Of a stretch of DNA of 64,000 bases, positions 8,674-19,058 are shown in pieces. The stretch covers positions 89,250-153,249 of the forward strand of contig QBLY01000006.1 in NCBI GenBank assembly GCA_003241895.1. The letters run 5' to 3'. Numbering within the stretch: the first letter of the stretch is position 1; each line of letters opens with the position of its first letter. Below the pieces are notes generated by a model that saw only the letters and a list, made by a program, of their open reading frames with translations, was not told the DNA's origin and did not search any database. A program made the position numbers and the translations under genes. Origin of the DNA: Lysobacteraceae bacterium (GTDB lineage Bacteria > Pseudomonadota > Gammaproteobacteria > Xanthomonadales > Xanthomonadaceae).

Positions 8674-10833
8674 CTACTTGCGGGAAACTTCCAGGATGCG
8701 CGGCGTGACGAAGATCAGCAGTTCGGCCTTTTCGGACGACTTGCCCTTGTTGCGGAACAGGTTGCCGAGCAGCGGTACGTCGCCCAGGAACGGAACCTTG
8801 CGCAGGTCCTCGCGCGACTTGAACTCGTAGACGCCGCCGACCACGACCGTCTGGCCGTTGTCGATCAGCACCGCCGTGCTCACTTCGCGGCGGGCGATCT
8901 GCGGCACGAAGCCACCGGCCGGGTTGGTGATCAGCTCGCTGACTTCGTCCTTCTTCACCATCAGGTTCAGGTAGACGCGGCCGTCCTGGGTGATGGTCGG
9001 GGTGACCTTGAGCTCGAGCAGCACTTCCTTGAACTCGACGGTGGCCTGAGCAACCGCTCCGGCCTGAGCAGGCTGGATCGTCAGGTAACCCACCTCGTCA
9101 CCCTGACGGATGATCGCTTCGCGTTGATTGGCGGTAATCACGCGCGGGTTGGAGACCACCTCACCGCGGCCCTCTTCCTCGAGCGCTGAAAGTTCCAGGT
9201 CAAGCGCGATATCGCTGCGCAGGATGCTGAGGTTCAGAATACCGGCCGGCGTGGTCGCCGGCAGGCCGACCAGGAAGCCCGAGTCGGTGGTGGTTTCGCC
9301 ACTAGCGGCGCCCGCCGGAAGCGTTCCGACCCGATCCTGGACGCCAAAGATGACGCCCAGCTCGCGGGCGAAGGTCTCGGTGGCCACGACGATGCGCGCT
9401 TCGATCAGCACTTGGTCGACCGGACGGTCAAGGGTAGCCAACAGCTGGCGCACGTCTTGGATCTTCTTCGGGATATCGATCAACAGTAAGGTGTTGGTGC
9501 GGTTGTCGAAACTGACGCTGCCGCGCGGGGACAGGAAACCCTTGTTCTGGGTAGTCGCACCGCCGCCACCGCCACCTGCACCGCTGTTCTTGCTGCCGTC
9601 GGTGAGCAGCGTGGCGATTTCCTCGGCATTGCCGTAGTTGATCGCGATGTACTCGGTCACCAGCTCCTCGCGGTCTTCATTGGCGATGCGGGCATCGGCC
9701 ATCGCCTTCTCGAAGTCGGCGATCTCCTTCTGCGGGGCGACCCAGATGACGTTGCCGTCGCGGCGCTTGTCGAGCTGCTTGGCGCGCAGCACGATCTCCA
9801 TGGCCTGGTCCCAGGGCACGTTGATCAGGCGCAGGGTGACGTTGCCCTGGACGGTGTCGGAAGCGACCACGTTGAGGTTGGACTCTTCGGCGATCAGCTG
9901 CAGCACGGTGCGCACCGGCACGTCCTGGAAGTTGAACGTCACGGCGCGGCCCGTGTAGCTCTGGGCGGGCGCGGCACCCGCAACGGCGCCGGCGGCGCGT
10001 GCGGCCGGGGCCGCAGCGATGACGGCGGCGCGCTTGGGCGTGATCTCGATCACGTACTCGTTGCCGGTCTGGTACGCCATGGAGTCGTAGGCGCCGTTGG
10101 TGTTGATCACCAGGCGGGTGCTGCCCGCGTTGGTGTTGGGCTCGAGGCTCTGCACCGGGGTGGCGAAGTCGGTCACGTCCAGGCGCCGGCGCAGGTTCTC
10201 CGGGATGCTGGCGTTGGCGACGTCCACCACCACCTTGGAACCTTCGGTGCGCATGTCGGCGGCGGCGCCATCGCCATTGAAGCGAAGGATCACCCGGCCC
10301 GAACCGTTCTCACCGCGCCGGAAGTCGATGTTCGCGACTTCGATGCCCGATGCGACCCGCTTGGTGGGGTCGGAGGGGTTGGCCATCGTGTTGGAGGCGT
10401 TGCTCTGAACGGCTCCGGCGTCCACTGTCAGCACCAGCAGGTTGCCGGAGCTTCGAGTGGTGTATCCCGCCGGGCGGAACAGATCGACCACCACGCGGGT
10501 CCGGCCTCCGGCCTCGACGGCCGAAACGGCCGAGGTGGCGCCGCTGCCGATGACGATCCGGCGCTGGCTGAGCCCGTTGGTGGTCCCGGGCAAATCCACC
10601 GCGATGCGCGGCGGCGTGTCCGTGGTGAAGGCCTGGACGTCACCCACCGGTTCTGCAAACTGCAGGGTGATGTCGACCTTGCCCCCGGGGGCCGATGCAT
10701 AGCGCACGTCCTGTAGGACGTTCGCAGCCGAGGCTGACAGCGTGGCCGTCATGCCGACGACTAACGCTCCCATGGCCAGCAACCAAGTGCGCTTGCTGCC
10801 CTTTCCCTGGCCGATCGTTTTATTCGCGGTCAT
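8674..10833 (-). CDS. pilQ: Type IV pilus secretin PilQ
   Basis: A 719-residue outer-membrane secretin through which the type IV pilus passes. A signal peptide (residues ~17-40, ending SASAAN) is followed by AMIN domains, a short secretin/TonB domain (VTFNFQDVPVRTVLQLIAEESNLN), an N1-type domain with a Gly-rich linker (GAGGGGGG), and the C-terminal secretin domain containing RQGDEVGYLTIQ and VPFLGDVPLLGNLFR. The ATG at 10833 is chosen because GGGGGA lies 7 bases upstream; a TTG at 10848 is a poorer choice. It is last in pilMNOPQ, 15 bases after pilP. Confidence 0.96.
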   Translation of the reverse strand: MTANKTIGQGKGSKRTWLLAMGALVVGMTATLSASAANVLQDVRYASAPGGKVDITLQFAEPVGDVQAFTTDTPPRIAVDLPGTTNGLSQRRIVIGSGATSAVSAVEAGGRTRVVVDLFRPAGYTTRSSGNLLVLTVDAGAVQSNASNTMANPSDPTKRVASGIEVANIDFRRGENGSGRVILRFNGDGAAADMRTEGSKVVVDVANASIPENLRRRLDVTDFATPVQSLEPNTNAGSTRLVINTNGAYDSMAYQTGNEYVIEITPKRAAVIAAAPAARAAGAVAGAAPAQSYTGRAVTFNFQDVPVRTVLQLIAEESNLNVVASDTVQGNVTLRLINVPWDQAMEIVLRAKQLDKRRDGNVIWVAPQKEIADFEKAMADARIANEDREELVTEYIAINYGNAEEIATLLTDGSKNSGAGGGGGGATTQNKGFLSPRGSVSFDNRTNTLLLIDIPKKIQDVRQLLATLDRPVDQVLIEARIVVATETFARELGVIFGVQDRVGTLPAGAASGETTTDSGFLVGLPATTPAGILNLSILRSDIALDLELSALEEEGRGEVVSNPRVITANQREAIIRQGDEVGYLTIQPAQAGAVAQATVEFKEVLLELKVTPTITQDGRVYLNLMVKKDEVSELITNPAGGFVPQIARREVSTAVLIDNGQTVVVGGVYEFKSREDLRKVPFLGDVPLLGNLFRNKGKSSEKAELLIFVTPRILEVSRK

Positions 10834-10848
10834 CGTGCATTCCCCCAA

Positions 10849-11373
10849 TCAATTGTCGTCAAGGGCGATTTTGGCTTGACGCTCAAGCCAACCGCCGGCC
10901 CCATCAGGTACGAGTTCGACCATTTCAACGCGGTCCTCGAAGACCGCGGTTACGCGACCGTCGCTGAGTCCCATGTAGTTGCCCGGGCGCACCCGGTAGG
11001 TCACCTTGTCCGGCCCCATCAACAGCGCAATCACGCCGCTGCCCGAGCCGATCGTGCCAACCATGTCCAGGCTGTCCAGCGGGAAAGCCTCAAGGACTTC
11101 CTTGCGGCGGTTCGGATCAGGCCTCAGGCCTCCGCCTGCCTGGTCGGCAACCGGCGCGCTGAACGGATCACGCAGGTTCTGGGCCGCGTATTCGAACGAT
11201 TCGAACTGCTGCATCACCGGCAGCGGATCGAGCGGCGGTGCAGGCTGCGCCTTGATTTCGTTGACCTTGGCCTCGAGGTCCCGGCTGCCCCGGGTGCAGG
11301 CGGCAAGCGAAAGGATGGCCGCACCCAGCAGCAGACCGCGGACGATGTTCCCGCTAGCGAGCGCGCCCATCAC
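10849..11373 (-). CDS. pilP: Type IV pilus inner-membrane lipoprotein PilP
   Basis: A 174-residue periplasmic lipoprotein that links the PilMNO inner-membrane platform to the PilQ secretin. The lipobox LSLAACTRG places the lipidated Cys near residue 26. A flexible Pro-rich segment with LRDPFSAP follows, then the beta-sandwich (LDSLDMVGTI...GVIALLMGPDKVTYRVRPGNYMG), the canonical PilP fold. The start overlaps the pilO stop by 4 bases. Confidence 0.95.
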   Translation of the reverse strand: MMGALASGNIVRGLLLGAAILSLAACTRGSRDLEAKVNEIKAQPAPPLDPLPVMQQFESFEYAAQNLRDPFSAPVADQAGGGLRPDPNRRKEVLEAFPLDSLDMVGTIGSGSGVIALLMGPDKVTYRVRPGNYMGLSDGRVTAVFEDRVEMVELVPDGAGGWLERQAKIALDDN

Positions 11374-12005
11374 AGCGCCTCCTCGGTGACGATTTCAGCT
11401 GCAGCCGCTTCTTCTTCGTCCAGGTATCGGTAGGTCTTCACCGTGCCCTCCAGCACAAGGGTGTCATCTCCCTTGCCGCGGGGCGCCAGCGAGATGTCGT
11501 GCATGGTCATGATGACCACGCGCGGGAGCGAGGCCACGCCGCTGACGAAGGCACCGAACTGGTGGTAGGTACCCACCATTCGCAGCGCTATCGGCTTCTC
11601 GGCGTAGAACTGCAGCGCCGTTTCCGCACCCGGCTGGAACAGTTCGTTGTTGATGCCGCTGGCCAGGGCCGTCTGGGAAACGTCGACGATCAGGTCGGGC
11701 ATCTCGTTCTTGCTCGGCAGCTGGCGCAGCATCTGCTGCAGCATCACTTCCATCTGCGCAAGCTGCTGCTTGAGCGGCTCGAGGTTGGCGGCGCGACCCT
11801 GCTTGCCCGTGAACTCGGTAAGCAAAGCCGCTTCGGTGGACTCTGCGCCCGCGATCAGCTCCCGCGTTTCCCTGACAAACAGGTACCAGGCGAGCCCGAC
11901 GATGAGGGCCACCAGCAACACGCAGGCGCCAATCTTGACCTGGACAGGCCATGAGCCGGAGTTTTTGTAGTCGAGGTTGCGAATGTCGATCTTCTGGCTG
12001 CTCAC
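11370..12005 (-). CDS. pilO: Type IV pilus assembly protein PilO
   Basis: A 211-residue bitopic inner-membrane protein with a short cytoplasmic N-terminus (IDIRNLDYKNSGSWP), one transmembrane helix (residues ~25-45), a periplasmic coiled coil, and a ferredoxin-like domain. The segment ending LVLEGTVKTYRYLDEEE is typical of the PilO C-terminus. It forms a heterodimer with PilN. It overlaps pilN and pilP by 4 bases on each side, so translation is coupled. Confidence 0.95.
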   Translation of the reverse strand: MSSQKIDIRNLDYKNSGSWPVQVKIGACVLLVALIVGLAWYLFVRETRELIAGAESTEAALLTEFTGKQGRAANLEPLKQQLAQMEVMLQQMLRQLPSKNEMPDLIVDVSQTALASGINNELFQPGAETALQFYAEKPIALRMVGTYHQFGAFVSGVASLPRVVIMTMHDISLAPRGKGDDTLVLEGTVKTYRYLDEEEAAAAEIVTEEAL

Positions 12006-12639
12006 AGGGCACCTCCGGCGACAGGCGCGGCGGCCTCGGGGGCGGCGGGCGCTTCAGGCGCCGCGTCCGCTGCATTGGCAGCTGCCTCTTCGGGACTGGT
12101 GGGACCCTTGAGGGTCACATTCAGCGAGAACTGGTTCGGCAGGCCCTTGTCCTCACCCTTCGCCTCGATCACGGTCAGGTCCGGGTTGCTCATCCAGGCG
12201 GACTCATCAAGGTTGCGCATGTATGAGCTGACGCGCGCGTTGGACTGGGCCAGCCCTTCCAGCGTGAGCGTTTGGCCGCTCTGCTTGATGGAGCTGAGCC
12301 GGACGCCCTCGGGAATGGTGCGCACCAGTTCGTCGAACAGGTGCACCATCTCGGAGCGGCTTGCCTGGAGCTGCTCGATCACCTGCTTGCGTGCCAGCAG
12401 GTTGGCCTTCTTCTTGTCCAACTCCTCGATCTCGAGGATCTGCTGGTCCACCAGGACGATCTGCTCGCTCAGGTAGTTGTTGCGGTTCTGCTGGCCTTCG
12501 AGCTGGCCGCTGAAATACATCACGATGAGGAAGCTGATCAGCAGCGCGAGCGCCGCCGCCAGGCCCAGCATGCCGAGGAATTCCTTCTGGCGAAGCTTGC
12601 GTCGCTCCGCGCGCCAGGGAAGTAGGTTGATTCTGGCCA

Positions 12640-12640
<1 letters not shown>
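12002..12640 (-). CDS. pilN: Type IV pilus assembly protein PilN
   Basis: A 212-residue bitopic protein. The N-terminal INLLPWRAERRK is the conserved cytoplasmic peptide that docks into PilM. A helix at ~22-45, a coiled coil and a periplasmic domain follow. The C-terminus is unusually Ala/Pro-rich (about the last 30 residues), probably disordered. Its start shares one base with the pilM stop. Confidence 0.95.
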
Positions 12641-13722
<1,082 letters not shown>

Positions 13723-13749
13723 TTACAAGCGAATGGTGCGCCATCACAT

Positions 13750-13777
13750 TAAATAACGAAAAATTGCCAAATGGCAA
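13750..13777 (-). promoter_or_regulatory. Predicted pilMNOPQ promoter with overlapping palindrome
   Basis: On the minus strand TTGCCA (13777-13772) and TATTTA (13755-13750) are separated by 16 bases, about 50 bases upstream of the pilM GTG. The -35 box is one arm of the palindrome TTGCCAAATGGCAA (13764-13777), a possible operator. A 9-base C tract (G on the transcribed sense) lies at 13780-13788, two bases upstream of the -35 box. Confidence 0.5.
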
Positions 13778-13945
13778 GACCCCCCCCCTGCACGGACGCC
13801 TCGGCGCCTTTGGGCCAGGCCTTTCGCTCCCCTAACCTAGACGCAGTTGAACCCGGAATCCGGCCGCCCCCACGACATCTTCCGGGTCATGGCACGTTCT
13901 ATACTCCTCGCCCCATGACGATGTAAACCTCGGGAGAGGCCCAGG

Positions 13946-16480
13946 ATGGCCCGTTTCGTTCGACTGCTGCGCCGCCTACTGTACCTGTTCGCAGGCCTCG
14001 CGCTGCTCGGGGTGATCGCCCTGGGTGTCCTTTACTGGCTGATCGCCCCCCGGCTCCCCGACGTCCAGGAGCTGCGCAACGTCCAGCTCCAGGTGCCGCT
14101 GAGCATCTACTCCCGGGACGGGAAGTTGATGGCCCTGATCGGCGAAACCCGGCGCTTCCCGGTTGCAATCGAGGGCGTGCCCCTGCGCGTCAAGCAGACC
14201 TTCATCGCCATCGAGGACGCCCGCTTCTACGATCATCCGGGCATCGACTGGCGCGGCATCAGCCGGGCGGTGTGGCTGACGGCCACCACCAGTGACCGCC
14301 GCGTCCCAGGCGGCAGCACCATTACCCAGCAGGTCGCCAGGCAGTTTTTCCTGAGCGCTGAATACTCCTATACGCGCAAGCTCACCGAGATATTCCTGGC
14401 GCTGAAGATGGAGCGCGAGCTGAGCAAGGACGAGATCTTCGAGCTCTACCTCAACAAGAGTTTCTTCGGAAACCGCGCCTACGGCGTCGCCGCGGCGGCC
14501 GATTATTACTACGGCAAGACCCTCGACCAATTGACCCTGGCCGAGGCCGCCACCCTGGCGTCCATCCCCAAGTTCCCTTCCAGCGGCAACCCGATCATCA
14601 ACCCCGAACGCGCGCTCATCCGCCGGAATTACGTGCTGTTGCGCATGCGCGAAGAGGGCATGATCACGCCCGCGCAGGAGCAGGCGGCCGTTGCCGAACC
14701 GGTCAACGCCAGCCCGCACGAACCCAAGGTCGAGGTCGAGGCGCCCTACGTGGCCGAGATGGTCCGCGCGGAAATGGAGCAGCGCTACGGCGCCGAGGCC
14801 ACCACCAGCGGCCTGCGGGTCTACACCACGCTCGATAGCACGCACCAGGCAGCGGCGGCGCAGTCGGTGCAGTCGGGCCTGCTCGAGTACGACCGGCGCC
14901 ACGGCTACCGCGGCCCCGAAGCGCAGCTCGAACTGACCGAAGCTGAGGACGACGCGGCGCTGCGCAAGCGGCTGCGGGCCTATCCGCCGCTGGGCGGACT
15001 GGCGGCCGGCATCGTGTCCGGCCTCGAGGGCGATGGCGCGCGCCTGGTCACGGCGGGCGAGGCCGTCGTGCTCGATGCCAAGGCGACGCGCTGGACCGGC
15101 AAACCGCCGCGCACGCTGCTCAAGCGCGGCGACGTGGTGCGCTTTGCCCAAGCGCCGGTGCCGGTCAAACCCGTCGCGCCACTGGCTGCGGGCGAAACCG
15201 CCCCAGCTGCGGCCCCGGTCCCGGCCCCCGCCAAGCCCGAGTACCTGCTGGCCCAGATTCCAGTCGCCCAGTCAGCGCTGGTGTCGGTGCAGCCCGAGGA
15301 CGGCGCCATCCGCGCGCTGGTCGGGGGCTTCAGCTTCGGCCTCAACAAGTTCAACCGCGCCACCCAGGCCCAGCGCCTGCCCGGGTCGAGCTTCAAGCCC
15401 TTTGTTTACGCCGCGTCGTTCGAGCGCGGGTTCGGTCCCGGCAGCATCGTGCTCGATGCGCCGGTGGTGTTCCGTGACCGGGCGGGCAACGTCTGGCGGC
15501 CCCAGAACGATGCCGGCAACTTCGCCGGCCCGATGCGCCTGCGCGAGGCCATGGTGCAGTCGCGCAACCTGGTGTCGGTGCGCCTGCTGGACGCCATCGG
15601 CGTGGATTTCGCCAGCCGCTACATCACCCAGTTCGGCTTCAGCCAGCAAAGCCTGCCGCCGAACCTGTCGATGTCGCTGGGCACGTCCTCGCTCACGCCG
15701 ATTTCGATTGCGCGCGGCTACGCGGTGTTCGCCAACGGTGGTTTCCGGATCGACCCGTGGTTCATCGACCGCGTGCTCGACCGCGACGGCGTGGTGCTGT
15801 CGCAGGCCGCGCCACCGCGTGCCTGCCGCGGCTGCCCGGGCCGCGAGGCTGGCGAACAGCGCGCCACCACGGTGGTGGACGGTTTCGACTTCGGCGCCCA
15901 GGCACCGGCCGAGCTGCCGACCGACGCCGCGGATCCCGCCACGACGGTGGCGGCCGAGCCCGTCGCGGTGCCGCAAGGCCCGCTGGTGCTGGCGCCGCGC
16001 GCGATCGACGAGCGCACTGCGTTCATGATTTCCTCGATGCTCAAGGACGTGGTGAAGCGCGGCACCGGCACCGCTGCGAAGGTGCTTGGGCGTGACGACA
16101 TCGGCGGCAAGACCGGCTCCACCAACGACTACCGCGACGCCTGGTTCTCGGGCTTCGGCGGCGACCTTGTCACCACCGTCTGGGTGGGCAACGACGACTT
16201 CAAGTCGTTGGGCCGGGGCGAGTACGGCGGCAAGGCCGCCCTGCCGATCTGGATCAACTACATGCGCGAAGCCTTGGACGGCGTGCCGGTGGTGGTGCCC
16301 GAGGTGCCGGCTGGCATCGTCACCGCCTCCATCAGCCCGTCCTCGGGCCGGCTGATGGCCGAGGGCAGCCCGGGATCGATCCAGGAATACTTCAAGCGCG
16401 AGGACTACGACCGCATCACCAGCAGCGGCTTCGACCTCGACCCCGAGCTGAGCAACGAAGAGGCGTTCGACATCTTCTAG
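13946..16480 (+). CDS. mrcA: Penicillin-binding protein 1A (class A PBP)
   Basis: An 844-residue bifunctional peptidoglycan synthase anchored by one N-terminal helix (residues ~11-33). The GT51 transglycosylase domain carries EDARFYDHPGIDW with catalytic Glu90 and GGSTITQQVARQFF. The transpeptidase domain carries SSFK (Ser481, Lys484), SRN and KTG (Lys722). There is an Ala/Pro linker around residues 410-430 and an insertion with CRGC, then an Ala/Pro-rich stretch, before the KTG box. A GGGAG site precedes the ATG. It is divergent from pilM, an arrangement conserved in Xanthomonadaceae and other gammaproteobacteria. Confidence 0.96.
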   Translation: MARFVRLLRRLLYLFAGLALLGVIALGVLYWLIAPRLPDVQELRNVQLQVPLSIYSRDGKLMALIGETRRFPVAIEGVPLRVKQTFIAIEDARFYDHPGIDWRGISRAVWLTATTSDRRVPGGSTITQQVARQFFLSAEYSYTRKLTEIFLALKMERELSKDEIFELYLNKSFFGNRAYGVAAAADYYYGKTLDQLTLAEAATLASIPKFPSSGNPIINPERALIRRNYVLLRMREEGMITPAQEQAAVAEPVNASPHEPKVEVEAPYVAEMVRAEMEQRYGAEATTSGLRVYTTLDSTHQAAAAQSVQSGLLEYDRRHGYRGPEAQLELTEAEDDAALRKRLRAYPPLGGLAAGIVSGLEGDGARLVTAGEAVVLDAKATRWTGKPPRTLLKRGDVVRFAQAPVPVKPVAPLAAGETAPAAAPVPAPAKPEYLLAQIPVAQSALVSVQPEDGAIRALVGGFSFGLNKFNRATQAQRLPGSSFKPFVYAASFERGFGPGSIVLDAPVVFRDRAGNVWRPQNDAGNFAGPMRLREAMVQSRNLVSVRLLDAIGVDFASRYITQFGFSQQSLPPNLSMSLGTSSLTPISIARGYAVFANGGFRIDPWFIDRVLDRDGVVLSQAAPPRACRGCPGREAGEQRATTVVDGFDFGAQAPAELPTDAADPATTVAAEPVAVPQGPLVLAPRAIDERTAFMISSMLKDVVKRGTGTAAKVLGRDDIGGKTGSTNDYRDAWFSGFGGDLVTTVWVGNDDFKSLGRGEYGGKAALPIWINYMREALDGVPVVVPEVPAGIVTASISPSSGRLMAEGSPGSIQEYFKREDYDRITSSGFDLDPELSNEEAFDIF

Positions 16481-16498
16481 CCCCGGAGGCGAGGAAAC

Positions 16499-17119
16499 AT
16501 GAGCCCACGACGCCCGGACGATCCGCGCACCCAACAGCGCCGACTCCTCGTGGCGCAGGAAGCGGCCCGCCTGCTGGCCTCGGGCGAGCAGGTGGACATC
16601 GACCGGGCGCGGCGCAAGGCGGCGGCCCGGCTGGGCGTAACCGATGAAAGCGCCTTGCCCGATGCGGCGCAGGTCCGGGACGCGCTGGGCGAGCACCAGC
16701 GGCTGTTCGGCCGCGTTGAAGCGCCTGCGCTGGGCCTGCTGCGTGAAGCCGCCCTGCAGGCGATGGCGTTCCTGGCCCCGTTCGACCCGCGGCTGGCGGG
16801 ACCGGTACTGGAGGGCACGGCGGGCGAACGCTCGGGTGTCTTGCTGCACCTGCACCCGCAGGACCCGGACGACGTCGCGCGCTTTCTGCACGACCAGCGC
16901 ATTCCGGCCCAGCCGGGCACGCGCCGGGTCCGGCTCGAGCGCGACCGCAGCGCCGACTTCCCCTGCTGGCACTTCACGGCCGAGGGCGTCGACTTCGAAC
17001 TGGTGGTGCTGCCGAACCAGGCGCTGCGCCAAGCGCCCCTGGAGCCACTGGAGTCGACGCCGATGCCCAGGGCGTCAGCTGCCGGGCTGAGGCGCCTGAT
17101 GGGCACTCGGGACGACTGA
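16499..17119 (+). CDS. Conserved hypothetical protein
   Basis: A 206-residue, Arg/Ala-rich soluble protein that I do not recognise. The N-terminal half is helical and basic (ARRKAAARLGV), the C-terminal half has alternating strands (GVLLHLHPQDPDDVARFLHD; CWHFTAEGVDFELVVLP). There is no signal peptide or membrane helix. A GGAGGCGAGG ribosome site and the 18-base spacing from the PBP1A gene suggest co-transcription with it. The pattern could fit a small nucleotidyltransferase-like domain, but no catalytic motif is clear enough to claim that. Confidence 0.75.
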   Translation: MSPRRPDDPRTQQRRLLVAQEAARLLASGEQVDIDRARRKAAARLGVTDESALPDAAQVRDALGEHQRLFGRVEAPALGLLREAALQAMAFLAPFDPRLAGPVLEGTAGERSGVLLHLHPQDPDDVARFLHDQRIPAQPGTRRVRLERDRSADFPCWHFTAEGVDFELVVLPNQALRQAPLEPLESTPMPRASAAGLRRLMGTRDD

Positions 17120-17154
17120 GGCCGCGCATGGGCACGCCGCCGCACCAAAACGGA

Positions 17155-17173
17155 CGCCCCGCAATGCGGGGCG
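17155..17173. terminator. Bidirectional intrinsic terminator between convergent genes
   Basis: CGCCCCGC and GCGGGGCG form a perfect 8-bp stem with an AAT loop. T-rich tails lie on both sides (TGGTTTT on plus, CGTTTT on minus). It sits between the hypothetical gene and gltA, which converge here. Confidence 0.7.
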
Positions 17174-17197
17174 CTGGTTTTACGGCCGGGGCTGGAA

Positions 17198-18487
17198 TCA
17201 GCGCTTGTCGAGCGCCACGTAGTCGCGGCCGGCGGCGCCGGTGTAGATCTGGCGCGGGCGGCCGATCTTGGCTTCCGGATCGGTCTGCTGCTCGAGCCAA
17301 TGCGACACCCAGCCGGCGGTGCGGGCGATGGCGAACATCACCGTGAACATCTCGGTGGGGATGCCCAGCGCCTTGTAGATGATGCCCGAGTAGAAATCGA
17401 CGTTCGGGTACAGCTTGCGCTGCACGAAGTAGTCGTCCTTCAGGGCCGCTTCCTCCAGGCGCATCGCCACTTCCAGCATCGGGTCGTTGACGCCAAGCTC
17501 GGCCAGCACTTCGTGGCACATCTCGCGGATGATGGTCGCGCGCGGGTCGAAGTTCTTGTAGACCCGATGGCCGAAGCCCATCAGGCGGAAGCCCGAATTC
17601 TTGTCCTTGGCGCGGTCCACGGCCTTGGAAACGTCTTCCGGGCGGCCGATCTCGGACAGCATCTTGAGCACGGCCTCGTTGGCGCCGCCGTGCGCCGGAC
17701 CCCACAGCGCGGCCACGCCCGCGGCCACGCAGGCATACGGGTTGGCGCCGGTGGAGCCGACCAGGCGGACCGTGGACGTGGAGGCGTTCTGTTCGTGGTC
17801 GGCGTGCAGGATGAACAGCAGGTCGAGCGCCTTGGCGGCGATCGGTTTCATGATCAGCGGCTCGCTGGGCACTTCGAACATCATGTGCAGGAAGCGATCG
17901 ACGTATTCGAGGTTGTTGCGCGGGTAGCGCACCGGCCAGCCGATGGAGTAGCGGTAGCAGGCGGCGGCGATGGTCGGCACCTTGGCCAGCAGGCGGATGG
18001 CCGCCAGGCGGCGCTGCTCGGGATCCTCGAGGTCGAGGTCGCCGTGGTAGAACGCCGCCAGCGAGCCGATCATGCCGCACAGCATCGCCATCGGGTGGGC
18101 GTCGTGGCGGAAGCCACCCAGGAAGCCCTTGAAGGCCTCATGCATCATCGTGTGGTGGGTGACCTCGTGTTCGAACTTGTCGAACTCGGCCGGGGTCGGC
18201 AACTCGCCGTTCATCAGCAGGTAGCTGGTTTCGAGGAAGTTGGAGTGCTTGGCGAGCTGCTCGATCGGGTAGCCGCGGTAAAGCAGCACGCCTTCGTCGC
18301 CGTCGATGTAGGTCACCGCGCTGCGGCAGCTGGCCGTGGCCACGAAGCCGGGGTCGTAGGTGAACAGGCCCGTTTCCTTGGGCAGCCGGGTGATGTCGAC
18401 GCAGGGCGCGCCCAGGGTGCCGGTATAGACGGGAAGCTCGACGTTCTTGCCGGCGGCGTTGAGTACGACGCTCTTGTTGTCGGACAC
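17198..18487 (-). CDS. gltA: Citrate synthase (type II)
   Basis: A 429-residue hexameric-type citrate synthase of the TCA cycle. Motifs include [39 protein letters not shown], the catalytic region [12 protein letters not shown], and [15 protein letters not shown]. The GTG at 18487 is chosen: AAAGGAG lies 7 bases upstream and the product then begins [13 protein letters not shown], like xanthomonad citrate synthases. The longer frame to 18586 lacks such support. It is probably transcribed alone and ends at the 17155-17173 terminator. Confidence 0.96.
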   Translation of the reverse strand: MSDNKSVVLNAAGKNVELPVYTGTLGAPCVDITRLPKETGLFTYDPGFVATASCRSAVTYIDGDEGVLLYRGYPIEQLAKHSNFLETSYLLMNGELPTPAEFDKFEHEVTHHTMMHEAFKGFLGGFRHDAHPMAMLCGMIGSLAAFYHGDLDLEDPEQRRLAAIRLLAKVPTIAAACYRYSIGWPVRYPRNNLEYVDRFLHMMFEVPSEPLIMKPIAAKALDLLFILHADHEQNASTSTVRLVGSTGANPYACVAAGVAALWGPAHGGANEAVLKMLSEIGRPEDVSKAVDRAKDKNSGFRLMGFGHRVYKNFDPRATIIREMCHEVLAELGVNDPMLEVAMRLEEAALKDDYFVQRKLYPNVDFYSGIIYKALGIPTEMFTVMFAIARTAGWVSHWLEQQTDPEAKIGRPRQIYTGAAGRDYVALDKR

Positions 18488-18663
18488 GGGCTGACTCCTT
18501 TCAGGGATGGCGCGACCCGCATCCACGAAGGCTTTGGCGCGGCGTTCGCTGCTGAGATGGCAAGGCGCCGCCGGGGCGGTCACCATTCGCCCAAGTATCT
18601 CACAGGGCCCGCGGCCAAGTCAGTGACGGGGGCATGAACCTTGGTCGGGGTTGCACCGGACGC

Positions 18664-18690
18664 AAAAAGGCCACCCGGGGGTGGCCTTTC
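18664..18690 (-). terminator. Intrinsic terminator of rpmE2
   Basis: A 10-bp perfect stem (AAAGGCCACC / GGTGGCCTTT) with a 4-base loop is followed on the minus strand by a run of T residues (TTTTTGCG). It lies about 37 bases beyond the rpmE2 stop. Confidence 0.8.
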
Positions 18691-18726
18691 CTTCCGCGAC
18701 CGCTCCCGGGAACCCGGGGTGGTCGA

Positions 18727-18969
18727 TTACTTGGCGTAGCGCTTGCGGAAGCGATCGACGCGGCCGCCGGTGTCCATGACCTTCTGCTTGCCCGTGTAGA
18801 ACGGGTGCGAAGCGGAGGTGATGTCGACCTTGATCAGGGGGTATTCGTTGCCGTCCGTCCAGGTGACCTTGTCCTTGCTCGACAGGGTGGAGCGGGTGAG
18901 GAAAGCGAATTCGGAGGACAGGTCCTGGAAGACGACTGCTTTGTAGTTCGGATGGATGTCGGCCTTCAT
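18727..18969 (-). CDS. rpmE2: 50S ribosomal protein L31 type B
   Basis: An 80-residue ribosomal protein starting [10 protein letters not shown]. It has no CxxC zinc ligands, has the longer type-B loop, and ends in [26 protein letters not shown]. Zinc-free type B L31 often replaces the zinc form under zinc limitation in bacteria that have both; whether this genome also has a zinc-type rpmE cannot be seen here. The internal ATG at 18969 is used because the longer frame adds 14 residues absent from L31. Confidence 0.95.
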   Translation of the reverse strand: MKADIHPNYKAVVFQDLSSEFAFLTRSTLSSKDKVTWTDGNEYPLIKVDITSASHPFYTGKQKVMDTGGRVDRFRKRYAK

Positions 18970-19058
18970 GGCAATTGCTCCGCCGGTGTTTACGTGGGAA
19001 AAGACCGTCATTATAGGCCCGGCCCCGCGCCCACCGCAAGCCTTTGCCGGTTGCGGCT

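Noticed and set aside
8674..10848. Extended TTG start of pilQ at 10848
   Set aside because: The ATG at 10833 has a GGGGGA site at proper spacing and gives a normal signal peptide.
15272..17032. 586-codon minus-strand frame across mrcA and the next gene
   Set aside because: Antisense of two real genes with typical shadow composition.
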